NCBI RefSeq assembly: GCF_905475465.1
Contig: NC_062245.1
Span: 2,976,001 to 3,040,000, forward strand
DNA length: 64,000 nt
Reading direction: 5' to 3'
Source: Pieris napi
Lineage: Eukaryota; Arthropoda; Insecta; Lepidoptera; Pieridae
In this document: positions 26,463 to 38,248 of the stretch, piece after piece
Layout: each line of letters opens with the position of its first letter
Numbering within the stretch: position 1 is the stretch's first letter
The notes under the pieces: generated by a model
Database searches by the model: none
The model's input: only the letters and a program-made list of their open reading frames with translations
Told to the model about the DNA's origin: nothing
Position numbers and translations under genes: made by a program

Positions 26463-26849
26463 TTATTGACAACAATTTAGGCATTTAGACAAATCTAATA
26501 TATACGTACGGAGTCACACTAGTTAATTATAGAGGTTATTTTAAAATAATTAGTAAAAATAAATTCAGAAAACTACTTAATTGTCTATTCTTAGTAGTGA
26601 ACATATAAGATTTATTATAATATCAATTAAAGATCTTGTACACTTTGTTTTCATATCTTTCCTAATTGTCTGTGAGAATGATACGTCCAAACATTTCATT
26701 GTTTTATGATGTACTAACATTACGTACCGGCTTCGCACTGCTGCGCTCTCTCGAATGTTAATAACTTATATTTTTATAAACCTTTTATGCCCCTCAATTG
26801 AATCAGCTAAACAGAAATACAGTACAATTAAAATAATTAATAAAAAATC

Positions 26850-26930
26850 GGGCAACTGGCGGCCCTATCGCTTTCGAGCGATCTCTTCCAGGCAATCATT
26901 GTGAGGAAAAAACATTAAATTAGATAATAG
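26850..26930 (-). repeat. Retroelement 3'-end repeat, minus strand
   Basis: GGCAACTGGCGGCCCTATCG and GAGCGATCTCTTCCAGGCAA. Confidence 0.5.
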
Positions 26931-27004
26931 AAAAAGGTTAATTATTTCTTAGGACTTTATTCTACAGTCTAGGAACTGACATAAAGCACACCTTTTGTCA
27001 GTTA

Positions 27005-27167
27005 AGGCCGATTTACATTATCTTAGTGTTTAGGAGAGTGCTTTAGTACAACTTGAAAGGCAAGTTCTTTAGCGTAGCGTTTACTAAAGCAAGTAGCGTT
27101 TACATGTTTCAACTAAAGTACTATCCTAAAGCACTCTCCTAAACACTAAGATAATGTAAATCGGCCT
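27005..27167. mobile_element. Small hairpin MITE (163 bp) with TTA duplication
   Basis: Inverted ends begin AGGCCGATTTACATTATCTT and pair over about 43 bp with essentially no mismatch. TTA is at 27002-27004 and 27168-27170. The interior also repeats AGTAGCGTTTAC-type motifs. Probably PIF/Harbinger-derived. Confidence 0.82.
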
Positions 27168-28486
27168 TTAAGTCAACGGACAACTAAAAACTTCTGTCAT
27201 ACTTGATTGTAGTGATTGTCAAATTGATTATAATTGAACAGCCTTCATCAAAATATAGTTATAATTACAGTCTACGTTAGACACACAAATATGAAAATAT
27301 TATTATTGTCATGAACGACATAACCAATCAACTCTAAATTCTTTTATTCTAGGAATAGCTCTACCAAATTTTTTATGTCTGACTCGACCATATACTTTTT
27401 TCTTAATATTATCAATGTACAGACAATAATTTTAATGTGATATCATTTGAGCGTAAAACAATTATGTGAAAGTATTTCACCCATGACGCACTTAAAACAT
27501 TTCAAGAGTTGTCGCTGCAATCCGAGGGCATGATCGTGTGAACATTTTAATAGATTTAGTAAAACTAGAATACTGTAAATATAACATAAGTGAGTAAACT
27601 AAAGACGAAAATCGAGTTTTATATGGAGACGTATTTTTTGTCTAAATTACGTAATAATAATTTTTTTTCTGTTTAATCACACCGCTGTATTAAGCCTTGA
27701 ACTCCAAAACTAGGGAGAACATCGGTTGTCATCGTCAGAATCCATCAGCAGCATACAGCAGCGAACTATCTCTTTGTGGAACCAAGTGCCAATTGCGTAA
27801 TGATACGACTTTGGATCCGTTAAGAAAAGAACGTATTACCTTAAACCCCTAACCAAACTAGCCTAATGAACAACACGCAATGAAAGGGGCACAAAATGTC
27901 TGCCATGACTCATAGGGGATTTTCGGGACCATACGTTACTTAAAATCATATTGCTTTGGAATGAAAATTACCTAAATATGCAATTTCGTTTATAAATTTT
28001 GCTTTTAATGACCGATGCTTCATAGACTTTAAAACTGTTAATAAGCAAGTCGTGAGAATAAAATTAGGGCAAGGGCAATTATAAGAGCAAATTGTGTAAC
28101 TATTAAGTACAAATTATTCCATTTAAAACACGCACTTATATTTTAAAGAGTTAAAAAAACTGGCTAGAGTCTGAGCACCAGGATTCTACGGGATAATTAT
28201 ATTCTTAACAAAGCCATCTCATCTTTTCATCTCGTTTTCTCACAATTTCTTCTTAAGGTTCAAAGTCGAGAGTTGTACTCTAGACTTTGTATAGAGTCTC
28301 CAGTAAATAAATAAAAAGTCAGAAGCGAAATATATTCAACATATTACTCGCTACAGTAACTCAGTTAGTTGTCTTTATTGAGTTTACTACTATTTTATCA
28401 CCAATGTCATCGTACTCCCTCGAGACAGTCTAGACTCACAGTTCTATAATTTTTACTCTATACTCTTTGGTCGCTATATTTTATAA

Positions 28487-28744
28487 CTAGCGGACCCGAC
28501 AGACGTTGTTCTGTACACACGTTTTAAATTCAAAATTTAAAATAAAAAAAAAAACAAACCAATAACATCTAATTGTAAATGATCTGAACTATTAACGAAT
28601 CCACTTGAATGATAAAAAGCCCTAAGTCCGTCTAAGATCCTATGACGGTCTCCTGGTTCTAAGCTCAATTTTCAGCCAAATCGGTTCAGCCGTTCTTGAG
28701 TTATAAATCGAAGACTTTATTTTAAATATTTGTATACTTTTTTG
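28487..28744 (-). mobile_element. Helitron-like fragment (CTAGCGGACCCGACAGACGT end)
   Basis: Starts CTAG on the plus strand, with AACGTCTGTCGGGTCCGCTAG as the minus-strand 3' end. It contains CCAAATCGGTTCAGCCGTTC, a segment shared with 529-725 and 32346-32864. Confidence 0.55.
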
Positions 28745-29171
28745 TATAAATGAAAGCGATAAAAGTATATCTATTTTCATTTAGGAATCAATGTATTAAT
28801 TAAATATTAATCAACTACCAAATGTGTATTTGAAATAAATTATCAATTTTCACTATTTTGGCTATAATGGCTTACACATTATATATAGATATATACTATT
28901 AGCTTTTTTGTAAGACTATTTAAGATAAATATTTCCGTCATACATTACTTATGTGTAACTATAGCGGTTGTGGCATCGCACACCAGAATAGCTCGCAGAT
29001 TTTTTTCCTACTTACTTGATATTTTAGACAATTCACACAATATCTTTATAAATTATAGCCTATCTGTTATTCTGATGTATAAGTTTCATTAAAATCCATT
29101 TAGTAGTTTTTACGTAAAAGAGTAACAAACATCCTACTTACTTAACTTTCGCGTTTATAATTTTAACAGGA
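28745..29171 (-). mobile_element. Helitron fragment of the second family, minus strand
   Basis: Reverse complement contains TTATAAACGCGAAAGTTAAG, TTTTTACGTAAAAACTACTA-like sequence and AGCCATTATAGCCAAAATAG. It abuts another Helitron-like piece at 28487. Confidence 0.6.
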
Positions 29172-29929
29172 CAGTAAACATTATAACATAGTAGAGCCTG
29201 AATTAAGTATGGAATGTTTTATAACTCTCTGGTGTCATTACGTTAGTACGTAACAAACAGTAATAGTTTTTATCAAGGTAATCATTTTTATTTTATTTTA
29301 AAAGGCACCATACAGACACTTACAGAAAGCACACAGTAAAAAATACAATACAGGCATGTGCATCAATGACATGTGTGCAACCTTTAAAGTTTAAAGGGAT
29401 ACATAACAATTTGAATTTAAACGGTAGAAAAGAAATATACAATTAAATAAACGACAATAAACTAGATTAAGAAATACATTTGTATTGAAAAATATCCATT
29501 AGCATGTTTTGAAATGCATAAGAATAATAAAATCACTGTAGGGTTTTAACACGGATCTGGCGCAGTAAAGCGTGTTTTCATCCGTTCTTATTGATAGCTG
29601 GTGAAAGGTAATCATATTTTAATTAAGATCAGAGATGAGATTATTGGAAATAGCAAAACCAACACCTCATTAACGCCATTTGCTATCGGATCTTTCGATG
29701 CGGACTCGTAATAACAGTTGAGAATACCAGCTCACCTGTGTTAGTCGTTCTCTATCTTGTTGAATTCCTCAGCTGCTTTGCCTCCCACTGAAATTTAGTA
29801 GTTAATTTTTGAAGTTATACTTCTTTTGACGCGTTAGGAAAAGCGCGTTAGCGATTTTCGTGAAACTTGTGTGCATATCGGTTGTCTGCGAATCAGACAT
29901 CTATTTTTCATCCATATGTTAAGGGTGGG

Positions 29930-30061
29930 TGAATTTTTTGTTACCCCTACAACCCAATTTTTTTTATTAGTAGATAGTTATATTTTATTGATCTAAAAAC
30001 AAAAAAAAATGTTTCCTAGAAATAACAAACATGGAAAAACAACGTTTGCCGGGTCAGCTAG
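29930..30061 (+). mobile_element. 3' part of a Helitron of the same family
   Basis: Retains TTTTTATTAGTAGATAGTTA, TTTCCTAGAAATAA and ACGTTTGCCGGGTCAGCTAG|T. The 5' half is replaced by unrelated sequence. Confidence 0.6.
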
Positions 30062-30634
30062 TTGCAATGTATGGAATATGGATCTTGAAATTTTATGTAA
30101 ATCAGTAAGGGAACTCATCACCGTTATTGTAGTCGATTAATGAATTTGTCTACGCTGCTATAGATGTATGTAAAGGACCTTTACCTACAGAATATACATA
30201 CAGAAGCTATATGTAATAAGTTATTCCATGGGAAAATGTTGCAGTAATTAGAATTTACATAACATAAAGTTAAACTACTTAGTCGCTTTGAAGTTCTCGA
30301 GTTCCCTCACACAAATCAGTTTTACGAAGTTAAATTACAAATAGCTCCCGTCTTCGTAGAAATTACTGAAACCCACGCATTATAGAGCATCAAATTACAC
30401 GTACTAGGTATATTAGCTTACACTGCAAAAGTTGTTTTGTCATAATACTATTTTTTAAATGAGGATTGGTGGTAAAGGGATAAATATTAAGAGTTATATC
30501 TATAGGGATTTATTTATTTATTTCGTAATCCTATACCTAAAAAAAAACAAAAATTAAAAAGAAAATAAGCTGGGGCATCCTTATCACTTACAAGTTACAA
30601 CCTATTTTCAGAGCTACATAAAAAAAAAATTGAT

Positions 30635-30915
30635 GAGCGGCCTTTTAGGCCTGTACCTCAGATTTCTGAATATGTTTCATGATTATTTGTCAATCTAATA
30701 GGCAAGTAGGTGATCAGCCTCCTGTGCCTGACACACACCGTCCACTTTTTGAGTCTAAGAAATGTCGGTTTCCTTACGTTTTCCTTCACCGTCCGAGCGA
30801 ATGTTAAATGCGAACATAAAAAGATAGCCCATTGGTGCATAGGCGGGGATCTAACCTACGATCTCAGGGATGAAATTCGCACGCTAAAGGCACTAGGCCA
30901 ACACTGCTCTATCAT
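30635..30915 (-). mobile_element. tRNA-derived SINE, minus strand
   Basis: Reverse complement reads AGTGTTGGCCTAGTGCC, then a mutated B-box, ACATTCGCTCGGACGGTGAA and GGCTGATCACCTACTTGCC. Same family as 33474. Confidence 0.75.
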
Positions 30916-31374
30916 TCAGACCTACATACCATACACAAAAAATCATAATAAGACAAATTTGCATACAAACTGTGACGCGAGAATTTAATATACATAGAAA
31001 AGATTAAACTTGATTATAACCGGCTATTATGGCGTTGATTCGTGAGTTTTAAAATAAAAGGTCGTGTCTTTAATATAAAAACATCTTGAATGCCTTTTTT
31101 CCTGTATATCTAAGTTACTTGTCGAGATGATGGCTCTGCGTCACAGGGTTCACTTATCTTATGATCTTGGTACAATCGAAGCTCGTCTACCCACGCCCAA
31201 CCCTTATTTATAGACTAATAAACCGATACATTCTGTTTATTGAAGCGAAATGTGTGTATATTTCATTCGCTCATTCATGGTTCGGTTGAAGAGATTCGGT
31301 CGGTCCCGGGTATTCAGAAAGACTTAATGTGTCTTATTAGGCTCAAACTGTGTCAGTTTTTTTTTAAACAGAAG

Positions 31375-31930
31375 GCAAACGGACTGGAGGCTTACTTAAT
31401 GTTAAGTGATACCGCCGCCCATGGACACTCTTAGGGTGAGATCTATAGTGCGCACTTGGACTTTGCTCAGACTTTACTTACGAAAAACACTAAGGTTAAA
31501 CTATGATTTAGTATATTTATAGACATTTTAACGGTGAGATTAAGCTAAGCTCAAGCTAAGACAGAAATTGATGTTTCATTTCATGCAATACCTTCTTTAT
31601 TATCCTTTAAAAAAGTAAAGAATGGTTGTAGTTAAGTCTGAGCAAAGTCTAAGTGCGCACTATAGATCTCACCCTTAAAACGCACTCGCGATCCCTAGGG
31701 TTAATGCCTAATAATGCGTTGCCGGCATTTTTATAATTGCTACGCTCTTTTCTTGAAATACCCTAGGTCGTATTGATTCAGAAATACCTAATTGGGTAGC
31801 TGGTTCCACATAGTGGCGGTGCGTGACAAAAACTGCCTTAAGAAACGCTCAGTTGTGGAACGAGGTGATACAGATGGTATTTCGTATTCTGCCTTAACGT
31901 CCGATGATGAAACTCAGCCTGTGATTGGGT
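31375..31930 (+). repeat. Same dispersed repeat, interrupted by the 31434-31674 MITE
   Basis: GGAGGCTTACTTAATGTTAA before the MITE. AACGCACTCGCGATCCC, TTCCACATAGTGGCGGTGCG and ACGTCCGATGATGAAACTCA after it. Confidence 0.6.
31434..31674. mobile_element. PIF/Harbinger-type MITE (TTA duplication), nested in an older repeat
   Basis: Ends GGGTGAGATCTATAGTGCGC and its reverse complement match for about 42 bp with few differences. TTA flanks both sides (31431-31433, 31675-31677). It interrupts a repeat whose uninterrupted copy is at 11535-11905. Confidence 0.82.
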
Positions 31931-32345
31931 CTGCCTCTATCTATACCTTATAGTGCAAAGTAGGTACTAGATTCGATATCTATTGGCTGATCTGTTTTAA
32001 ATTAGGACCACTTATTCTACGGAAGTGTAAAATATAATTTTATTACACAACTACTTTTAGTTTTCTTTTAATAGAGGAATATGTGCTAAATATGCATAAC
32101 AATATTCATAGTCCTTACGCAAGATTTCAAGTGGGTTAAATAATAAAAGAAGGAATAATTGTATATATATTATGTGATTAAAATGGCGCCACGATTATTT
32201 TAATCCTGTTACACGTAATAACGGTTAACGTACGCCTTAATGAACACATTGTATGTGTCCGTTTCCACTTAAGTTACTTACGTTAAGGCCGAACACACTT
32301 TAAGATACATTTCTGAGTCTGATAATATTGTAGTTTTATTTATAA

Positions 32346-32864
32346 CTAGCTGACCTGGCTAACTTCGTTCCGCCCTACAACCTTATAATATCGTTGTTAC
32401 TTTAATTTAACTTATTTTAGGATTTCATTAATGTTAAGTATTACATTAATACAACTCTTTTGCAAATACAGAAATGTTTTGCTTGCCATTGCGAAAGAAG
32501 AATGGCAGTTTTACATATTAGGCATCTTCTCTCTAGCGTCAATATGGCGATACTGCATGTTAAGCACTTTCTGATATCCAACATCTTTTGATCAGGATCA
32601 AAGCATGGTTATGCATCTCCTCATTCACCTCAAGATCGGAATTTCTTGAACTGACACGAATTCGACGTAAAATGATGCGTAGTTTTGTCAACAGATGGCC
32701 ATATGGTTTTTGCATTCGTAAAATTAATTAATTTATTTATTGTTATTCGATAACTTATCCGATATTTTCGGAAACAAATCCAACAAATCAAAAACCATGG
32801 CAATCGGTCCAGCCGTTCTCGAGTTATAAGTGTTGTAACAAACACGACTTCCTTTTATATATAT
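32346..32864 (-). mobile_element. Helitron-like element, minus strand
   Basis: CTAGCTGACCTGGCTAACTT start, GGCAATCGGTCCAGCCGTTC near the other end, then TTTTATATATATAG. Confidence 0.58.
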
Positions 32865-33473
32865 AGTTTATAATGGTGATGAAATATTATATTTTCTCAA
32901 ACTTTATACTTAAATTTGTTACGTAAATAGCAAGACCAAAAGCTAATTATAAATATTAAATTTCGTGGAAATCTTTTGAAAGCACTCCACCTTAATAACC
33001 TTTGAAAAATAATGTGGGCGTCGCGTCTAGCCTACTGTTTTTACAATAATACTAAATTGTATTAAAATATTTTTAATATGCAAGGCATTTTAAATATATA
33101 ATAGTATTTTTTGTTGCTAAGGACAAAAAATATTTAGTTAATGAGGCTATATCAGCTTAAGTCTGTGTAAAATTTCACAAATTCCTTTCTTCAAAAAAAG
33201 CTGTTATAAGTTTGACCGTTATATGAGATTTTGCTTGATAATATTTCAGTACTAAGGCTAACAAAATTGTGTGCTAGGTAGTGTTAGTATATTACTACGC
33301 ATTTTTCGGAAAGCCGTAAAATATCTGATCTTTGATTTCACACAAGTCAGGGTTTTTTATCCACGCATTTCTAGACTTGTATTATAAATATAATAAGTTT
33401 GTAAATAATGTCAATTATTTGGAGTCAGTTCAATTTTTAATTACTTTAAATAGTATTTAATTATAATATATGA

Positions 33474-33745
33474 GCAGTGTTGGCCAAGTGGCTTCGTGCG
33501 ACTCTCATCCCTGAGGTCGTAGGTTCGATCCCCGGCTGCACCAATGGACTTTCTATGTGCGCATTTAACATTCGCTCGAACGGTGAAGGAAAACATAATG
33601 AGGAAACCGGCTTGCTTAAGACCCAAAAAGCCGACGGAACAAAAGGCTGATCACCTACTTGCCTATTACTTTGACAAATGATCATTAAACAGATACAGAA
33701 ATCTGAGGGCCGGACCTAAAAAGGTTGTAGCGCCACTGATTTTTT
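33474..33745 (+). mobile_element. tRNA-derived SINE, best preserved copy
   Basis: A-box TGGCCAAGTGGC, B-box GGTTCGATCCCC, CATTCGCTCGAACGGTGAAG, GCTGATCACCTACTTGCC and end GGTTGTAGCGCCACTGATTT. Least diverged of the copies here. Confidence 0.85.
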
Positions 33746-34449
33746 ATAAAATTATAAATACTTTAATAAAAAAACTATTCGAATACCTTTATGGAACTGC
33801 AGCAGTGCATAAAACTTACTTGCAGGTGCTATTACATAAAGAGAACCTTTTGGCGCTTTTTTTCTTGAAATTGCCATGTCTGATTAATTTATTAATGTTT
33901 ATCTACCTTTAAACCTAGGTTTAGATTTGTTTACATTATTTATAGCCTTATACGGAAATTCTCATTGACAATTCTAACAATAGTTATTGCTTTCCTCGGA
34001 AATGCGTCGGGTTACTTTTTGTCTCATTGCGTATTTTATTTATTTCTATTTACAATCTAGACATTTTATAGACAGTAAAAAGCTTAGTACATCAGCATCA
34101 TGCCACTAGTAATTTACTATAAAAGTGGATTTAGCTCGAACTTTGAAAATATATTGATTGCCGGACCAGATATTTTCAAAGTTGGATTACTTTACTGATA
34201 AATTACTATCCAACACACTTTCTGTTTAAAACAAAAGTTCCATATCGGTGCAAGCGTAAAACAATCCAGAAACATTACGACAAATTGTTCTTTCCCCAGC
34301 CATTTCCTATTATTTTGTTTAACATTATATACTTGTCTTCCAAAATTGGACTCACCGAATATGAATTTAAACGACAAACATAATGCGATTAGGGAAGTCG
34401 CCTTTTCCCACCCCTGTACATGAAAATGATTTATTGGTAAGCGCGCCTG

Positions 34450-34780
34450 TATATATGTTAACGTAAAATTGTAAACACCGTTAGATTGTAATCTATCTCG
34501 CGAGATTATAAACTGTCGAAAGATTGTGAACCTCAGCGTACTGCTTACAATTTAACGTATTATTATTCGGTAGATTGTACTACACTAACTTAGTTATCAT
34601 TCAAACTTCTTTGGTCAATTACAGATTAATTTTACTTCCCAACAATTTCATATAACTACCGAATAATAATACGTTAATTTGTAAGCAGTTCGTTGAGGTT
34701 CACAATCTTTCGACAGTTTACAATCTCGCGAGATAGATTACAATCTAACGGTTTTTACAATTTTACGGTGACATATATAT
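34450..34780. mobile_element. Long-TIR MITE (about 113-bp arms)
   Basis: The left arm from about 34461 (AACGTAAAATTGTAAACACC...) and the right arm to about 34770 are inverted copies over about 113 bp with roughly ten differences, including ATCTATCTCGCGAGATT. Flanks are TATATAT on both sides, so the exact ends and target duplication (probably TA) are uncertain. No ORF. Confidence 0.75.
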
Positions 34781-35599
34781 TTCTTAATAGTTAATTACCA
34801 TAATTTCTTTTCAAATACTTTTTTATTTGTGGCTGGTACATAATATAAGTCCAAACAGTACCTATCTGCCACGCTACCTTTACAAAAAAAGATGTGGCTA
34901 CTATACACACACTCGAATAAAAGGAAACGTTTTCTTAAAAGTGTAATTTTTCCATAGATATTAATATAGAGGTAAGTAGTAACTGTATATGCAATTTGTG
35001 TCTCGTACGTTATCCTAAAAGGGAATCTCAAGTGCGTGCCAAGAATCATTATGTCAAAACAGGTTGTTTATTAACTATTGGCTAGACGAGGAAAAAATAC
35101 TGCCGTATGATATGCGGATGTAGGAAATATGCTTAGTTTCATTATGTCTTTCTTTTATGGCTGTCGAGTTTTTACCGTAATGTAGATTGATTGTGTCTTT
35201 GTCTGAGGTTTCACAATATCGTATTAAAAATAAACTTCCTTTGATTTGCTATGTTATAAAGATGGCCGTTTGTAATAGAGAAATCTTTATAACACAAACC
35301 GAGAAGAGTGATCGATATTATTGATGAGAAGAGGAGACTTAGCGCGAACTAATTCTCTGTGGAGGAAGGATGGTGGTGGAACAATTCCTTCACCTTAAAG
35401 GGAGAATCTTCGACCAGTCTTAGACCAGTGTTTATATCCTTAGCGGCCTGAACTACTTCGTTAGCGCATTTCAAGGTATAACATCTCGCAGTTTTTATAG
35501 CTGTAGAATGCAGGTCTTGCTACAACCCCCGTAAGGTAAAATCCATTACATTTTTGAAGTAACGTCAAGTCGTCTTTTCAAGCCGGTACCTATGGTATG

Positions 35600-35830
35600 G
35601 TATGGTTGGTGGACTCAGTTCCCGCACTTAGACTCATAATCAGTCCGATGTGCGTAAATAAGCCAGCCTAGCTCCTTCCAGAAGCACAGAAGTCTCCTGT
35701 GCACTTCACAGGCTTCACAGAGCGACCTCACTGCTCCGAGGATTTCTGCACGTTGTTTAGCCACAGCCTCGCATTCCAGGACTACGTGGGTGACTGATTC
35801 TGACCTCTTTGCCTCTTTTCGAGCCGGTAA
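35600..35830 (-). pseudogene. Non-LTR retrotransposon C-terminal remnant
   Basis: The minus strand reads ESVTHVVLECEAVAKQRAEI and then HRRLLCFWKELGWL, resembling the His/Cys-containing C-terminus of R1/Jockey/I-type ORF2 proteins. Only about 70 residues are left. Confidence 0.5.
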
Positions 35831-36536
35831 TAAGACAATTAAAAACAATATTTTTAGAAACTTTAACGATCCAAGGATTAGTTATTGTTACAGTAATAAA
35901 GTTGAAACATATATATTTGATGTATCAATATTATGATGCCGAGTGCAGTGACGTATTTATCCGCAAGTTGGCGAGTGACATTTCCGTTCGATAACTTACT
36001 GAGAGTGGAGCGTCCTGCCTCAAGGACTATTATATTGTCAACGCCGAGGAATTGTGACTTGTGACGTACTTATGTTATTGAGAAGGTTTGTTTTTTGTGT
36101 GATCTAGTATTGCCATAGATACTCATGCAAGAGCCAACGGTACATAAATATTTATGTTGGTACTTATAAATTATACATAAGAACATATATGTAGTTTGCA
36201 AAATATTTAAGATTTAGCTTAGAACCGTAGGAAATAAAAGATTGTTTGTGTATGTTTAGTGGATTAATGAATCGTTTAGATTTAGAAATAGAAGATATTT
36301 TTTGTATTTAAGATGTGTGTATAGGATAACGTCTGGTGGGTCCGCTAGTTTGATATAATACAGGTCTAGCCTGTACTTGGGGAAGATCTATAGATCCATA
36401 TGGTATATGGTATACCATATCATGAAGAGGAAAGATTTGTATTGTTCGAGTAAAATATATTTGTAACGAAAAAACTTAATTACTACTGGAGATATTTAAA
36501 AAATTCTTTCGCCATTAGAATACTGCATTATCCTTA

Positions 36537-37078
36537 GGGGCCGTCTCCACAAGCGAGAGAATCGCGACGATACAATCGTCCTGCCACGCATTTCTATACA
36601 ATCTCATAGAACGTGTCTCCACACGGCGACCTTAACGCGGCGATGCGACGGGTGGTTGAGTGCGCGCGAAACGTCATTACATCGCTGCGAGCCTGTCGCT
36701 ACTGGTGGCGCGGCGACAGCGTCGCGTACTCGCCACGATACGTGGCGCTCTCGCAGAGAGCGCGCGACGTGCGTGACCATACATCAATAAAAACAATACA
36801 TCCATAGTAAATAATTATTTTATTGACTGATTTAGACACTACTTATTTCGGTCTCGTCTGGCACCACTGAACTCTAAATAAACACTGAACAAAATAAGAG
36901 CACAACGTGTCGTCAAAGAAACGCGGCGATTCCGTTACGAGTCGTTGCGGATACGGTGTGATTCCGTTACGAATCGCGACGATACGCTGCACTGGCGGAA
37001 TAATCGCTCGTTCGTGGAGATTACCCGACGATAAAAACGCGGACTCGTCGCGATTCTCTCGCTTGTGGAGACGGCCCC
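36537..37078. mobile_element. GC-rich MITE, PIF/Harbinger type (TTA duplication)
   Basis: Inverted ends begin GGGGCCGTCTCCACAAGCGA and match over about 33 bp. TTA occurs at 36534-36536 and 37079-37081. The interior is far richer in CpG than its surroundings and contains CGCGGCGA and CGACGATACG-type repeats. Short ORFs inside have no recognisable product. Confidence 0.78.
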
Positions 37079-37784
37079 TTAATAAACTTAGTCTATATTT
37101 AGTGACAGGGGTGGTGGAACACAAAATTCTCCGTCCACCGAAGAGTCGAAATTTCGGAAAGAAGAAGAATGTATTAATAACTAAAAAAAGGTTTAGTGTT
37201 AAAAATAAGTAACTTAAGGAGAAAATAACACGATTTCGTTTAATTTCAATAAATATTCGAAGATTCCTTTATCTAATTGAAAAGCCGGGGTAAACGTTTT
37301 CGAGTCTAAATAACGTCAATCGATACCGTCCTTTCGGGTCAAGTATTTGCTCGGAGCAAACACTGCCTTTGACGTTTAAGAAACTGGGAATTTCGGTAGT
37401 AAATAGAGAAATTATTATTGGTCTAGGCCCTAGACTCTAGGGCGTATAACTTAAATTACCATAATAATTCATAGAAAACTATATCGCATCAATTGTACCT
37501 GAATGTTTGCGACTCGGTCGGTTCGAGGACAAAACAACGTTCTCTCTCCAGCAATATCCAATTCCAAGTCCTTATGAGATTCACATAATAAATTCATTTT
37601 AATATCCACGCTCATTACTATGTTATAAGTATGAGACTTAAAACATTTGTTCGGAGAAATAAACTTTTCAAATACTCTGACTTTCAAATAAATAATTCGA
37701 GAAATAATCTGAATTCGGCTTCAAGTTTCGGTTCTGTCAGTTTAATTAGTTTCTTTATTTTCTTTGATACCAATGGTGCTACAA

Positions 37785-38030
37785 ACTTTTAGGTCTGGGC
37801 CGCAAATATCTGTATCTCTGTTCCGTGATCATTTCTAATAGGTTATCATCTTTCTGTACCTGACACACTAAGGCAGTCTATGGCATGCCGGTTTCATTCC
37901 TGTTTTGCTTCAACGTACGAGCGAGTGTTAAATGCGCACATAGACTATAAGTTCATTGGCGCACAGCCGGAGATCAAACCTACGACCCCAGGGATGAGAG
38001 TCGCACGTTTAAACTACTAAGCCAACACTT
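37785..38030 (-). mobile_element. tRNA-derived SINE, minus strand, just upstream of myosin exon 1
   Basis: Reverse complement shows TTGGCTTAGTAG, GGTTTGATCTCCGGCTG and CGCACATTTAACACTCGCTC. It lies about 95 bp before the exon 1 acceptor. Confidence 0.7.
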
Positions 38031-38123
38031 CTTATTATTTTATAGTTTCTTTCCAAGACTTTAAAGTTCTGTAATACTTCCATATAAAAACCCCATATGA
38101 CCATGTTTATGTTTTTGTTTCAG

Positions 38124-38248
38124 CCATCATGGAAGATCAAGACAAGGATGAGGGGCCCGGCGTGCCCGATATGACGATGATGCCGCTCATCACAGAAGAC
38201 GCTATAAATGAAAACCTCAAGCGGCGATATAAACACGACCTTATATAT
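38124..38248 (+). CDS. Myosin exon 1 (start codon, motor N-terminus)
   Basis: A pyrimidine-rich acceptor ends at 38123, so an upstream exon must exist. The ATG at 38129 opens a 40-codon stretch ending in a phase-0 GT donor at 38249. It contains GVPDM, the counterpart of the GVEDM element that starts most myosin motors, followed by NENLKRRY and LIY, which join directly to TYTGSILVAVNPYK in exon 2 (38710-38772). The acceptor before the ATG means either a 5'UTR intron or coding exons further upstream. The 5 bases before the ATG do not contain a stop in this frame. Confidence 0.85.

Larger units (their letters stand above)
27168..38123. other. Gene-poor region upstream of the myosin exons
   Basis: Either intergenic DNA or a very long 5' intron of the myosin gene. 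It contains Helitrons, three SINEs, three MITEs and LINE remnants listed separately. I found no convincing promoter or further exon by eye. Confidence 0.45.

Noticed and set aside
33474..33560. tRNA gene suggested by A- and B-box sequences
   Set aside because: The boxes belong to a SINE head. No complete cloverleaf with acceptor stem is present, and the same head recurs in several dispersed copies.
36613..37212. ORFs of 64-101 codons on both strands
   Set aside because: They lie within or run out of the GC-rich MITE, and stop codons are rare there simply because of composition.
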